Part shown: positions 1 through 10,294 of the stretch, one piece after another | How positions within the stretch are numbered: the first letter of the stretch is position 1 | Layout of the letters: each line of letters opens with the position of its first letter | Assembly: GCA_964570795.1 (NCBI GenBank) | Contig: CAZMYZ010000011.1 | Span: forward strand, 1-24,356 | Length of the DNA: 24,356 nucleotides | Reading direction: 5' to 3' | Source of the DNA: Damh-18 sp964570795 | Lineage (GTDB): Bacteria; Patescibacteriota; Minisyncoccia; Phycocordibacterales; UBA918 | Notes under the pieces: generated by a model | Told to the model about the DNA's origin: nothing | The model's input: the letters and a program-made list of their open reading frames with translations, nothing else | Database searches by the model: none | Made by a program: the position numbers and the translations under genes

Positions 1-3000
1 CGACGATACGAATTTGATTGTATGTCGTCGTGTTGAGACCTTCGAGATTCACGGGGCCAGAAGTAAAGCCGGTCTCATTGCCTGAAAGTGCTGCGTTTGA
101 AATCACTTCCCATGCACCTGCTCCGTTCACATATTCAAGTTGATACAGAATCTGGCTACCACTCAGTTCAACATCCTTCCATGAAAGCTGACCCCATGCA
201 GGCCCACTCCCGTCATCAAAATCGATTGTCGGAGATTTAATGACACCCGATGTCAGCGGCGATGGACGCAGTGCAAATTGGAAGCCCGATGCACCATCAC
301 TTGCGGTCATGGTAACGGTTGCTGCACCTGTGGCTCCTGCAGTCGACATTGCACGTGTTCCCCATGTACCTGCAGCGTTCGTACCCAGGGTACCCGCCTG
401 AATCTCCGCTTGCTCTACCCACCCTGTGCCCGCAACACTGAATGGATACGTATCACCGCCGTCCCCTGAAAGGGTATAAAACGCAAGCGCTTCACTTACG
501 GTAGTAGTAATACTCGTTACGGGATGGTTGAGAAGGTTGGCGGCTGAGTTGTAGTCTGCACCAGTGACATTGATTGGGCTTGCAGTATCTACTCCCGTCA
601 AACGCATATAATAGCCCCAATAGTCATTCGACGATTGTGCAGGAACATTGACTGTTGCACCTTCTGTACCATCGGCAACTCGGTAAAAGGCTGCGGTGTG
701 TGCTTGTGACGAAGCGTTTCCTGCTTCATTGATAAAGGTAAAGCCGGAAGGTTTGAGACCGATGTTATTCCACTGAGCGGTGGCAACAGTGTTGTCATTT
801 CCGACAATAATAAGGAGAAGATCGCCTACTTGTACCCCTGTTGGCTTCGTGAGTGTGAGTGACGAGTTTGGCACGGCGACATTTGATGTCCATCCACTCT
901 CAAGCACAATACCACCACCAATACCCACACTTCCTGACGCAGTTGAAACGTCGGTGAGTATTCCCTTTTCAAACTGTAAACCAAGTGTCTGATGCCATGT
1001 CGAAACGATTACCGGCTCACCTGATGTTGCCGTGGTGAAACTCCACGGGTCAGACCAGAATGAAAAACTATTGCTTCCCGAGGGGTCTTTTGCACGCACA
1101 CGCCACCAGTACGTAGAACTTGCTGTAAGTATATCTGCTGTCTGTACCTTGTACGCAATGGTGTCACCAGAAATATACGGACTTACGGTATCAGCACCCG
1201 TCGTGAGATTGGTAAAGCCTGCGGGCGAAGTACTCGAGTTTCGTGTGGTTGTACCTGTACTAAAGGTATAGTCGGTTGACCACGAGATTTCATATTCGAG
1301 ATCTTGTCCTTGTGGGTCAGTGGAATAGAAGGTAAATGTTGGTGTCGTCGTGGCAAACTTTTCGTTATCGAACGGATGTATATGTGTGGTCACCGACACG
1401 CGCTCTCCCCAGATTACTGCCCACTCAGTCAGTGTTGGTGTACCACTTCTAAAATTGGCCCGTATACGTATCACGTCGTATATCGAACTATCGAGGTCAA
1501 GGAGATCAACTGGTGACGTGTCATAGCCCGCAGCATTGCCTGAAAGCGCACTATCGGGGATAAGTTCCCATGCGCCATCGAGGTAATACTCAAGGTGGTA
1601 CAGAATATCGTTTGCAGAACCTGTCTCGGTAAACGTAAAACTTCCCCATGCGTTACCCGTGGTACCATCACTAAAGTTGATGGCGGTACTCGTTGTTGTA
1701 CCTGTTGTAGACCCGCTTGCAAATGCAACAAGATCGCCTGCAGTCGCGTTCGTTCCCACAAGTGTGTCCGTATCAAACTGCGCTTCTGTCGTTTGCAGCC
1801 AGGTGCTAAAACTTACTGAACCAATGGTAAAGCTGTCTGCAGTAGACCACGCACCATACGCACCCGAACCAACATCCTTTGATTGCACACGCCACCAATA
1901 GGTAATACCGCTTGTCAGTGCCGAAGGAATCGAATAGCGCATACGCGCAAAGTTATTGAATGGCGTTTTGTCTGACGTTTCTCCAATGTTTATAAAGTCA
2001 TCGAGGTTTGTCTCCGACTCGGTATCAATAGCCGTTGAACCAAAATTAGGATCGTCGTCAATCTGTATGCGATAGTCAACCTCATTACCTTCGGAGTCAT
2101 TGGTAACAAATTCAAACCACGGAGTCGTGCTCGCGAATTTTTCATTATCAAAAGGGGTATAGAGGGTCGGCGCATCAGGTGTACTGTTGGTGATGAGTGA
2201 CGGATAATTGGTGTATGACCGAAGCAGGTCACCATCAGCATTCACCATACGGAAACAGTATGAACTTCCTGCAACAGCATTGTCATTGTACAGGGTCCAG
2301 TCCCACTCACCGTATTGACCCACATTTATTGCAGTGTGATTGGGGTACGAATTGTTGCGCTCTTCATACGATTCCACAACATCAGAATTGGTGAGTAACG
2401 TGGACGGAAGTATCGTTGCATCAGCAATAGTAGGGTTATTGAAACCACGCCAGAGCGCCGTCGTGCTTGCGGTATCCCCTACATCATACCAGATAAGGTC
2501 AGCACTACAGGTTGCCCCTTCCGCAAATTGTAGTTTGAATGATGCAGTACCTATTGAAGCGCTTGTCGTCGTACTCATAAGAGACATACGAAGGCGCAGC
2601 GCGGCGTCTGGAAGTACCGCTCCATCCACATCAATGGGTTCGTTTTCTAGAAGCGGTGTCACGCCACTTACCCATGCATCTGCAGGAGTATATGCATCGA
2701 TATTTTGATACCAACGATAATCCTCTTGCGTAAACTGTGGGGAACGCACCCATCGAACAGACCAATCATTGAGTATCGGTGACGAAATTGCACTTGCCTG
2801 ATCAAAGCTCGCCACAAGACAAATGCGGTTGCGGGTCGTTGTTGAAAGTCCCGAAATATTAAGCGGGCTCGCAGAAACATCAAAACCAGCAGTATTCCCC
2901 GGAAGTTCACCGTTTGGTACCATCACGTTACACGTCGATGTTGAGGTTGAGGCGTAGTAGACACGCATACGCAATTCCGCACCCGTTGGTACTGTTGCAT

Positions 3001-6000
3001 CCCACGCCACTTCACCCCATGTACTTTGACCTGGGACAAAGTCATGATCGATAATAGTAGAGGTGGCCGTACCAATACTTCCCGTTCCTGAAACCTTAAG
3101 ACTCATACCGCTCATAGAGTCAACAGTGTTTGCATTGTTTGCGGTATGCGCAGATGCTTCTGTTCCCGAAGTGGTTGCGTTTCGATTATTGATATGAAGA
3201 CCCACTCCCCAGTTTGCCGCCGGGGTAACCTGTGTACTCACTGTCGATGGATTTGGCCATGTTGCATTTGACCACGTAGTCACGGTGCGTGCATTATTAC
3301 CCACTGCAGAACGCGCGAGGTTTACGATTTCGATTGCTTGATCTCCCTGACCAATAGTAAGTCCAGCCGCAAAGGGGCCAACAGTAATGTCTGCAGTTGC
3401 GTCAAAGTGGTTTCGCGCATCTGTGTACACCACCGACTGATTTACCCCCGCAAAAACTGATGCATATACGAATGTATAATACGCCGTACCCCCCGTAACT
3501 TGAACGTTGAGCACCGTACTTGTTGCTGCAGTAATATCTGCATCTTTAAGATAGTACAAATATGTATGGTTGACATTTGTTGCGTTGGTGCCGTCTCCAG
3601 TAGCAAGGGTGAGTGGCTTCCCTCCGTAGTACACACCTACAGTTTGTGTGCCCGCAGTACTACGTGTCGATGCGACAGCAACGACAAGAACCCGGTCGGT
3701 ACCCGCACCAACCGAGTATGATGCGTTCACCGTACCTGATGGGTACGCGGTATTTGCGTACTGCTGTGACCATCCTGACTGTGTCGTAATGTCCACCACA
3801 GCAGAACCAAGTGTTGCAATCTGGATACCGTCTCCTGTTGCAGTCGCATTTGCGAGACCGTTGAAACCAAATTGTGCGTTTGTTGTTTGATACCACTCGG
3901 GTGTGGCGTTACCGGTACTAATCGTAATACTACGCACTGAAGAAGTTGCACTCCAGGTATTGGTACCCAGTGGGTCACGCGCGCGCACTGCCCACCAGTA
4001 GGTCGTCCCTGGGGCGAGTGCGTCGGCAGATTGAACGATGTAGGTTGTTGTTGCACCCGCACTAAAGGTAGCGCTACTCCATCCTGCATCAGTGGGATAA
4101 TTTGATGATTGCTTGGTAAAGATCGGTGACGTGAGTGTAACGTCGTCATCCACAATGATCTCGTACTCGAGTGCATTATTCTCATAATCAGTCGCTGCAA
4201 ATCCACCAAGTGTTGGTTGTGTTGTTGTTGATTTTTGATACTCAAATGCGGGAGTGAGCGCAAGCACTGGTGTACCAGGTATCTGGTTTGGCACCACCCA
4301 TCCCACCGTCCATGCATCGAGTGATGGCGAGGTTGCTCCGGGCGCAATACTGAGTGTTGCCTTCACGCAGATACGGTTATACGTTGTTGTCGACAACGAT
4401 GATATCCAAAATCCACTTTGACTCACGTCAAATCCAGCACTATTTCCTGGGAGTACGCTTTCAGGGACAATCCTATCGCATGCCGTCGTACTCGAATAAT
4501 ACAACCTGAGTTTTACATCAGTATTTGCTGGCTCGGTGGTGTTCCAAATCACATCTCCCCAGTCTGCCTGACCAGGCACCCAATCAAAATCAATCTCCGG
4601 TGACATAATCGTACCCTGCGCATTTCCCGCATTCACTGAAAACTGGAACCCGGAAGCGCTGTCATTTACTGCGAGTGCCACTGTAGCAGCTCCCGTCGCA
4701 CCCGTAGCCACCATGGAGCGTGTTCCCCATGTTCCTGCCGACTCTGTCGCACCTGCCCCCGCTTGTATTTCTGCACTTTCGCTCCAGCCAGTACCTGAGA
4801 CACTGAATGGGTAGGTATCAGCACCATCGCCTGCAAGCATGTAAAACGCAAGTGTATTTGCTTGGGTCGTCGTGATACTTGGTATCGCATGACTTGCGGC
4901 AGCAGAGCCATTATAGTCACCACCAATCACATTGATTGGATTTGTGGTCGATGCACCCGTGACACGTACGTAATACCCCCAGAAGTCTGCAGATGCCTGC
5001 GCAGGAACACTCGTGGTAGCGTTCTCAGTTCCATCTGCAATACGATAGAAGGCAGCCGAGTGAGCCTGAGAGTTTGCGTTGTTTCCCGATTCGTTAATCA
5101 GCGTAAATCCAGACGGTTTCAGTGTTGCATTATCCCACTGATCGGTGTTTGTGGTATCGTCGTTACCTACAAGTATCAAAAGTAGGTCACCCACTTCAAC
5201 ATTGGCAGGCTTTGTGAGAGTGAGCGATATACCAGGAGATACAACATTTGATGTCCATCCACTCACTACTGTCGGTACACTTTTCGAAGTCGTTGACAAA
5301 TTTACACTTCCTGTTGTTGTACTTATGTTTGTACGCGTATCATCCTCAAATTGAAGCCCTAAAGTTTGGAACCATGCATTTGCAGAAAGTGTCGTGTCTA
5401 TAGTGACGCTTTGAATGGTAGAGGTTGCACTCCATGTGTTGGAGCCAAGCGGGTCACGGGTGCGTACACGCCACCAGTATGTGGTGCCATTCAAGAGAGC
5501 ATCTGCTGGCTGGATAGTGTATGTCGCAGTAGCACCCGAAGCAAACGTTGATGACGCCCATCCAGTATCAGTAGGATAATTTGATGATGTTTTTGTAAAT
5601 GCTGGTGAACTGAAATCAAAACTATCATCAACAGTAAGTTCATACTCAAGACGATCACCTTCACTGTCAGTCGCAGTAAACGAGAATGAAGGAGTAATGG
5701 ACACACTCTTTTGATTATCAAAAGGAGTCACCAGTGTCGGTGTGAGTGGAGTATTGTTGGTAAGGAGTTTTGGATAACTCGTATAGGCAAAGAATGGCGC
5801 GGTGTCGCCCTGCACCATACGGAAACAGTACTCCGTGCCTGGAGTCGCAGCATTATTTTGGAGTACAAAGTCCCACTCACCTACTCCATTTACCACAATC
5901 TGATTTGGCGTGACAGTCGCATACCCATTTTCCTCATAGGTTTCACCCACCGTACTGCCTGTGAGCAGTGTTGAGGAAAGCGTGCCGTGGTCAGCAGGGG

Positions 6001-6302
6001 TTGCATTGTTGTATCCACGCCATATTGTATTTGAGGTACTGGTGCCGACATCATTCCATATACCAATAGCGTCACAGGTACTTATATTTTCTCCATACTG
6101 AAGTATGAATGTCTGTCCCGTGGTGGAGGTAGCGTTGGCCACGCGCGTGCTCATACGAAGTCGCACTACTTCACTATTTTTTACCGGAGACGATGTTGCC
6201 GTAATCGCTTCCCCCTGCGCAATATTGGTACCACCCGCTGGCCACACATCTGTAGGAAGTTGTGCGTCGGTATTGGTGTACCAACGGAATGAGGTCTGAG
6301 TG
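1..6302 (-). repeat. Four diverged super-repeats of the giant surface protein
   Basis: The C-terminal two thirds of the visible protein is built from five module types. A contains [FY]RWY and YCFRMV (5755-6300, 2185-2737). B is fibronectin-like with PFDN and TYWW (5400-5755, 3925-4285, 1840-2185, 1035-1395). E is a short W-x-QT-x-x-x-QF linker before each next module. C starts SGWTSN and contains VGDLLL and WGYY (4620-5270, 255-905, and a diverged form at 3070-3790). D contains PGN-[ST]-AGFD or its variants (4290-4620, 2740-3070, 1400-1700, 1-250). The order is A-B-E-C-D, B-E-C'-D, A-B-E-D, B-E-C-D. This points to duplication of a multi-domain unit followed by loss or gain of A and C. Confidence 0.85.
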
Positions 6303-9300
6303 TAGAACGGATTATAGTTTGCACGCTTACCCATAATCACGGTGAGGTACGGCGGAAGGTTGCTTGGACTATTAAACCCAGTCACATTGATTTTATGCGT
6401 ATGTGTACCACCTGCACCGAGTGCGCCTGCTGTATCGTTTACCGTTGCACTTGGTGCAGTACTGCTCGCGTTGTTGATGTTTATGTGGTTGTGGTTTGAC
6501 ACACCTCCCGTAGCACCAAAGGTTGCCCCGGCCTTAAGGAAACGTCCATTGAATGTCGAAGTAGCTGCAGATGAGACGTCGGTCCAACCACCAGGAACCT
6601 CATCCGTCCACATTGCAATAAGATTATTTGGGGGCAGGCTATCCGTACCAACCTTCGCAAGAAGCACCGTAATGTACGGTGGCTCAGTATTTATTACACT
6701 CGTTGTCGTGCTGAGTGTATGTGTGTGGGCTGCTGCTGCACCGGTTGCACCACCACCACCTCCTGTGGTACCTGCAGCAGCCGTGGTCGTTCCCGAAACA
6801 ACGTGGCTATGGGTATTAGAGCCACCCGTAGTGCCGGGTGTATTTTCACCACGGATATGATACCCGTCTTGTGCAGCATAGCGTGTCCAGCCACTCGGAA
6901 GCGAAGACGATGCCACATCAAAGATACCAATTGCTCCTGCAGGAATACTTTCCGGTTCACCGGCATGGTCGGTAAACTGAATTACGCGCAACTGCCTGTA
7001 TGAGGGTAGGTTGGACGCATTGCTCACGACTGGTGTAAACGAGTGTGTATGTCCTACGGTTGCAGAGGTATTACCACCACCGTTTCCAATCGTTGCAAGT
7101 GCCGAGGCAGTCACCGAGCCTGATGGGTTGTGGGTGTGTGTTGTTGCACCTCCTGTCGTGTTGTAGGTGGAATTTCCTTGAATAAAGTTTTGGAAGAACG
7201 AGCCAGAACCACAGGAGAGACATGACCATCCTGTAGGGATGGATGCTCCATTATCCCAGAACAAAACCATACTTCCCGTGGCATCTGATGCAATCTGCCA
7301 CTGTCGATGTTCGAGGAAGACCACATTTGTAGAAGTAGCTTCCGCAACAGTCACTGGCACCTCACCCACAGAAATCACCGTGGTGGATTCCATAATAGGC
7401 TCTCCCTCCTCGATGACTTCTTGCGCATGCACGAATGTACCGAGCATTGATTGCAGGAATGACACCGGTGATACCTCTTCAACCACGGGTTCTGATGGCA
7501 AGAGCAAGTCCATAATGACATCACTCGGCAAAAATGTTGGTTCATTCGGGAGGGCTTCCGGTGTCGTGACGGGCTCACTTGGTGTCTCCTCGACAGGCGC
7601 AGGTTCTGGTGTTATCTCGTCCTCTCCTTCTGTGTCACCTGGCACGGTTTCAGGTGGAGTTGTTTCTTCAGAACCAGGGATTGTTTCTGATGGGATTGTC
7701 TCTACTAAATCAGGAGTATCTGAATCAGTGAGCGGCTCCGCATCGGATGCTTCCGTATCGTCTGTTTCTGCAACCCCTTCTTCTACGACGAGAGGTACTT
7801 CACCCTCGGGGGTAATTGTAGGTTGTAGTGATGCATCGGGTGTCAGTGTACCAGCAAGTTGTGCAGGCCCTAATTCATAGAGGTATGGAGAAAGATCAGG
7901 TGCATCAAACTCATAGGACACCGTCTGACTTTCTCCGGCTGCAACACTGAGGTCCCACACCAATTCTGTGTAGCCATCCATGGTACGAATACGCGCATCG
8001 GTATTGTAGACACGGAAGTTGCCCGGCACTCGCTCAATGAGTTCACCCTCAAAGGCACTACGGAGAGCATGCACGGTGAGTTCCATCGGATACATCGATG
8101 GCGGATAGATACGGGTAGGGCCATTACGTTCAATCACAATCTGTTGCACCGCTGCCACAATAAACGTGTCCATCGTATGTGAAATAACATTACCCAAATC
8201 GTCCACGCGCTCAAAATACATTTCGTAAGTACCTGGCATATCCGCTACAAACGACGCACTGAAGTCAGGAACGTCAGTGACATTGTTTCCGAAACACTGA
8301 CCAGACGAAGTCACGGGTGTATTCGTAATAAATCCCTCTGGATTAGCAATATACAAATTGAGCGTTGCATTACAAATGGTATTACCGTTTGGAGAAAGTG
8401 CGCCGAGCGAAATATTCACAATGTCATTCTGTGAATATTCGGTTTGATTACTATTGATTGAAAGCAAACCCCACTGGAATTCAAGAGAGTCTACAGTCTC
8501 ATATCCTCCTTCGCTAAATTGCACTTCAAGACTGTAGAGACCTGGTCGTAGTCGTTCGCGGTCAGCGTCCGTCATTACGATAGAAACAAGCCCGTCTTCG
8601 GTGATGGAATATTCTGGAGTAATTCCGACTGAATCACCGTCAGCATTTTTGATGGTCACACCTGACACCGACGCTAAATCAGAACCAATGAGGTATCGAA
8701 ATGCGCGCACAAGGATATTTCGCTGTGACGTGTATTTAAGGTTGAATTGAGGAAGTTCTTCACGAAGGAAGTCGAGGCGGTCACTCACCAATTCAGTTTG
8801 TTCAAGTCCGTCAAGGTGCTTGAGCATTTCATCACTTGAAAAGCGTCCTTCGAGTGATTCTTTGTTAAAGGTAAGCGTTCCTGCCTCAAGCCATAGTGAA
8901 TCGATGTACAGTGATTCAAGTGCTGAAGTATCCCCCACAAACGAAACCGTAATCGTAAGATCAGAAAGTAAGGCTGGGTCGGTAATGGAAGGGAGTGGAA
9001 TCAAATAGTACCCACCGTTGATTGCATTTGATGCCTCTGCTTCCAAAAGGATACTTCCAGCATTTTTTTCAAACTCACCAAATGAATAGTCAACGGAAAT
9101 GAATCCGAGAGAATCAACGCGCGCGCTATCGTACTGTCCTGCAAGTGAAAGACGCAGTTGCAGATTGTCGATTACTTGCCCGCTTGCAAGTTCTGGAATA
9201 CCGAAGTCACGGGCCGTGAGTTCATACGATCGTGGCTGTTGCTTGATTGATGTAGTTGCATCAGTGTCTCCCGCTACTGAGTCATCAGAATCAGATGTAT

Positions 9301-10246
9301 CGTCGTCTGAAGTAGCTTCGTCGTCGGTTGTATCGATTTCCACATCAGACACCTCTACTGCGCCTTCCGCATCTACGGGCATTACCGTATCTCCTTCTGC
9401 ATCCACTTCAGTTTCAATGTTTTCCTCGACAGTAGTCTCAGTAACTTCGTCCACGGGCATCGGTGTATCTTCAGTTTCGGCTATGATTGGCTCTGTGGAT
9501 TCTGCTTGTGCAAGGAGGAAGTCACCAATCACACGATTGAACACCGAGAAATATGACGAAGATTGTGCAGCGCTTACGTCTGGTGTTGGTGTGCTTTCTT
9601 CCTCTGGCGCAGCCTGTTCGTCGGACGCTTCTTCCTCTACCGCAGTCGCCTCAGTTCCTGCTGATTCCTGTGATTCATTCGCATCAGTCGAAGCGGCCGC
9701 TTCTCCTTCAGTGGTCACCGTAGATTCCTCAGACGATTCTTGAGTAGTTTCACCACCTACGTTCACATCATCAGAAATACTATTTTCGCGTGAATCAGTA
9801 TTTGAATTATTGTTGCTTGCTTTCCCATCAAGGTAGGCAGAGTTGTTTCGATTAAAATCTTGGAACAATGACTGCTCACCTAAATCTTGTGACGCAAGTG
9901 TTTCGATGTTGCGCCACGCCGATCCAGTCACCTCCGAAGGGAAAATATCAATCGAACCAATGGTCGGTTTTAGAGCACTTTGTTCTTCAGCAATAGAGAA
10001 TATCGGGCTACCCACAGACACAAAAACAAAGACAAACAGGACACAGAAAATGATGCTTGCAAAGAGTGTTTTGCTCGTGTGCAATCGATATTTTTGACCA
10101 CCATGACGAGTGTGTTTGAGCGAGTCGAGATTAGTCGTTAAAGAAAAAGGTGCTCGTACACGAGTAAAACACCGCTCTCTCCATTCTAGCGCTCTAAATA
10201 TCAGTTTTTTAAATTTGTTTCCTGCTTTTTGAGAGGAAAATTTCAT
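1..10246 (-). CDS. Giant modular membrane-anchored surface protein (C-terminus beyond window)
   Basis: One open frame of 3415 complete codons without a stop runs off the left edge. I chose the ATG at 10244-10246; no clear Shine-Dalgarno sequence precedes it. The protein has a basic N-terminal tail of about 59 residues and a hydrophobic segment at about 60-85 (signal or anchor). A Ser/Thr/Glu/Asp-rich acidic stretch follows at about 150-340, then beta-sandwich-like sequence at 340-800 and a second Pro/Glu/Thr-rich linker at 806-910. Residues 985-1305 are three tail-collar-like repeats with paired HxH motifs. From about 1316 to the edge run four super-repeats containing the fibronectin-like signature TYWWRVR-x-x-DP-x-G. 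Cysteines are few. The likely role is a long surface fibre or adhesin. The architecture is seen in the sequence; the adhesive role is inferred. The N-terminus is complete, and the C-terminal anchor, if any, is not visible. Confidence 0.93.
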   Translation of the reverse strand, partial: MKFSSQKAGNKFKKLIFRALEWRERCFTRVRAPFSLTTNLDSLKHTRHGGQKYRLHTSKTLFASIIFCVLFVFVFVSVGSPIFSIAEEQSALKPTIGSIDIFPSEVTGSAWRNIETLASQDLGEQSLFQDFNRNNSAYLDGKASNNNSNTDSRENSISDDVNVGGETTQESSEESTVTTEGEAAASTDANESQESAGTEATAVEEEASDEQAAPEEESTPTPDVSAAQSSSYFSVFNRVIGDFLLAQAESTEPIIAETEDTPMPVDEVTETTVEENIETEVDAEGDTVMPVDAEGAVEVSDVEIDTTDDEATSDDDTSDSDDSVAGDTDATTSIKQQPRSYELTARDFGIPELASGQVIDNLQLRLSLAGQYDSARVDSLGFISVDYSFGEFEKNAGSILLEAEASNAINGGYYLIPLPSITDPALLSDLTITVSFVGDTSALESLYIDSLWLEAGTLTFNKESLEGRFSSDEMLKHLDGLEQTELVSDRLDFLREELPQFNLKYTSQRNILVRAFRYLIGSDLASVSGVTIKNADGDSVGITPEYSITEDGLVSIVMTDADRERLRPGLYSLEVQFSEGGYETVDSLEFQWGLLSINSNQTEYSQNDIVNISLGALSPNGNTICNATLNLYIANPEGFITNTPVTSSGQCFGNNVTDVPDFSASFVADMPGTYEMYFERVDDLGNVISHTMDTFIVAAVQQIVIERNGPTRIYPPSMYPMELTVHALRSAFEGELIERVPGNFRVYNTDARIRTMDGYTELVWDLSVAAGESQTVSYEFDAPDLSPYLYELGPAQLAGTLTPDASLQPTITPEGEVPLVVEEGVAETDDTEASDAEPLTDSDTPDLVETIPSETIPGSEETTPPETVPGDTEGEDEITPEPAPVEETPSEPVTTPEALPNEPTFLPSDVIMDLLLPSEPVVEEVSPVSFLQSMLGTFVHAQEVIEEGEPIMESTTVISVGEVPVTVAEATSTNVVFLEHRQWQIASDATGSMVLFWDNGASIPTGWSCLSCGSGSFFQNFIQGNSTYNTTGGATTHTHNPSGSVTASALATIGNGGGNTSATVGHTHSFTPVVSNASNLPSYRQLRVIQFTDHAGEPESIPAGAIGIFDVASSSLPSGWTRYAAQDGYHIRGENTPGTTGGSNTHSHVVSGTTTAAAGTTGGGGGATGAAAAHTHTLSTTTSVINTEPPYITVLLAKVGTDSLPPNNLIAMWTDEVPGGWTDVSSAATSTFNGRFLKAGATFGATGGVSNHNHININNASSTAPSATVNDTAGALGAGGTHTHKINVTGFNSPSNLPPYLTVIMGKRANYNPFYTQTSFRWYTNTDAQLPTDVWPAGGTNIAQGEAITATSSPVKNSEVVRLRMSTRVANATSTTGQTFILQYGENISTCDAIGIWNDVGTSTSNTIWRGYNNATPADHGTLSSTLLTGSTVGETYEENGYATVTPNQIVVNGVGEWDFVLQNNAATPGTEYCFRMVQGDTAPFFAYTSYPKLLTNNTPLTPTLVTPFDNQKSVSITPSFSFTATDSEGDRLEYELTVDDSFDFSSPAFTKTSSNYPTDTGWASSTFASGATATYTIQPADALLNGTTYWWRVRTRDPLGSNTWSATSTIQSVTIDTTLSANAWFQTLGLQFEDDTRTNISTTTGSVNLSTTSKSVPTVVSGWTSNVVSPGISLTLTKPANVEVGDLLLILVGNDDTTNTDQWDNATLKPSGFTLINESGNNANSQAHSAAFYRIADGTENATTSVPAQASADFWGYYVRVTGASTTNPINVIGGDYNGSAAASHAIPSITTTQANTLAFYMLAGDGADTYPFSVSGTGWSESAEIQAGAGATESAGTWGTRSMVATGATGAATVALAVNDSASGFQFSVNAGNAQGTIMSPEIDFDWVPGQADWGDVIWNTTEPANTDVKLRLYYSSTTACDRIVPESVLPGNSAGFDVSQSGFWISSLSTTTYNRICVKATLSIAPGATSPSLDAWTVGWVVPNQIPGTPVLALTPAFEYQKSTTTQPTLGGFAATDYENNALEYEIIVDDDVTLTSPIFTKQSSNYPTDAGWSSATFSAGATTTYIVQSADALAPGTTYWWAVRARDPLGTNTWSATSSVRSITISTGNATPEWYQTTNAQFGFNGLANATATGDGIQIATLGSAVVDITTQSGWSQQYANTAYPSGTVNASYSVGAGTDRVLVVAVASTRSTAGTQTVGVYYGGKPLTLATGDGTNATNVNHTYLYYLKDADITAATSTVLNVQVTGGTAYYTFVYASVFAGVNQSVVYTDARNHFDATADITVGPFAAGLTIGQGDQAIEIVNLARSAVGNNARTVTTWSNATWPNPSTVSTQVTPAANWGVGLHINNRNATTSGTEASAHTANNANTVDSMSGMSLKVSGTGSIGTATSTIIDHDFVPGQSTWGEVAWDATVPTGAELRMRVYYASTSTSTCNVMVPNGELPGNTAGFDVSASPLNISGLSTTTRNRICLVASFDQASAISSPILNDWSVRWVRSPQFTQEDYRWYQNIDAYTPADAWVSGVTPLLENEPIDVDGAVLPDAALRLRMSLMSTTTSASIGTASFKLQFAEGATCSADLIWYDVGDTASTTALWRGFNNPTIADATILPSTLLTNSDVVESYEERNNSYPNHTAINVGQYGEWDWTLYNDNAVAGSSYCFRMVNADGDLLRSYTNYPSLITNSTPDAPTLYTPFDNEKFASTTPWFEFVTNDSEGNEVDYRIQIDDDPNFGSTAIDTESETNLDDFINIGETSDKTPFNNFARMRYSIPSALTSGITYWWRVQSKDVGSGAYGAWSTADSFTIGSVSFSTWLQTTEAQFDTDTLVGTNATAGDLVAFASGSTTGTTTSTAINFSDGTTGNAWGSFTFTETGSANDILYHLEYYLDGAWELIPDSALSGNAAGYDTSPVDLLDLDSSIYDVIRIRANFRSGTPTLTEWAVIWGERVSVTTHIHPFDNEKFATTTPTFTFYSTDPQGQDLEYEISWSTDYTFSTGTTTRNSSTSPAGFTNLTTGADTVSPYISGDTIAYKVQTADILTASSTYWWRVRAKDPSGSNSFSFWSDPWSFTTATSGEPVIVSTWHQTLGLQFEKGILTDVSTASGSVGIGGGIVLESGWTSNVAVPNSSLTLTKPTGVQVGDLLLIIVGNDNTVATAQWNNIGLKPSGFTFINEAGNASSQAHTAAFYRVADGTEGATVNVPAQSSNDYWGYYMRLTGVDTASPINVTGADYNSAANLLNHPVTSITTTVSEALAFYTLSGDGGDTYPFSVAGTGWVEQAEIQAGTLGTNAAGTWGTRAMSTAGATGAATVTMTASDGASGFQFALRPSPLTSGVIKSPTIDFDDGSGPAWGQLSWKDVELSGSQILYQLEYVNGAGAWEVISNAALSGNETGFTSGPVNLEGLNTTTYNQIRIV
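6325..7290 (-). repeat. Three tandem phage tail-collar-like repeats with HxH pairs
   Basis: This part of the giant protein contains three copies of about 100 residues with the same order of signatures: a hydrophobic strand, then P-x-GW, then F-[IL]-x-G or HIRG, then TTGG or TGG followed by H-x-H, a Gly/Ala/Thr-rich loop, a second H-x-H, and a closing [LP]P-[SP]-Y-x-x-[LV] strand. Copies lie at about 6975-7285, 6660-6940 and 6330-6640. The six HxH sites read THTH, GHTH, THSH, AHTH, NHNH and THTH. The pattern matches phage tail collar / microcystin-dependent-protein sequences. In T4 gp37, HxH pairs coordinate iron in the trimeric tip (known family fact). Metal binding here is an inference. Confidence 0.8.
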
Positions 10247-10294
10247 CACACGATGAAGGGAGCCAATACTCAAAAAGAGTACGGCTCAACTATA

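Noticed and set aside
1..6302. CRISPR array or DNA satellite
   Set aside because: The periodicity is at the level of protein modules of 100-200 residues, diverged in DNA. There are no short identical repeats with spacers.
6325..7290. Prophage
   Set aside because: The tail-collar modules sit in one continuous membrane-anchored gene. There is no integrase, capsid, terminase or lysis gene in the window.
7239..7880. Long Ser/Thr-rich plus-strand frame
   Set aside because: It is the mirror of the acidic Pro/Glu/Thr linker of the giant minus-strand gene. Biased codons keep the opposite frame open, and it has no domain or start signal.
9099..9743. Ser/Val-rich plus-strand frame
   Set aside because: It lies opposite the Glu/Asp/Thr-rich stretch of the giant gene, with the same cause. 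No independent evidence supports it.
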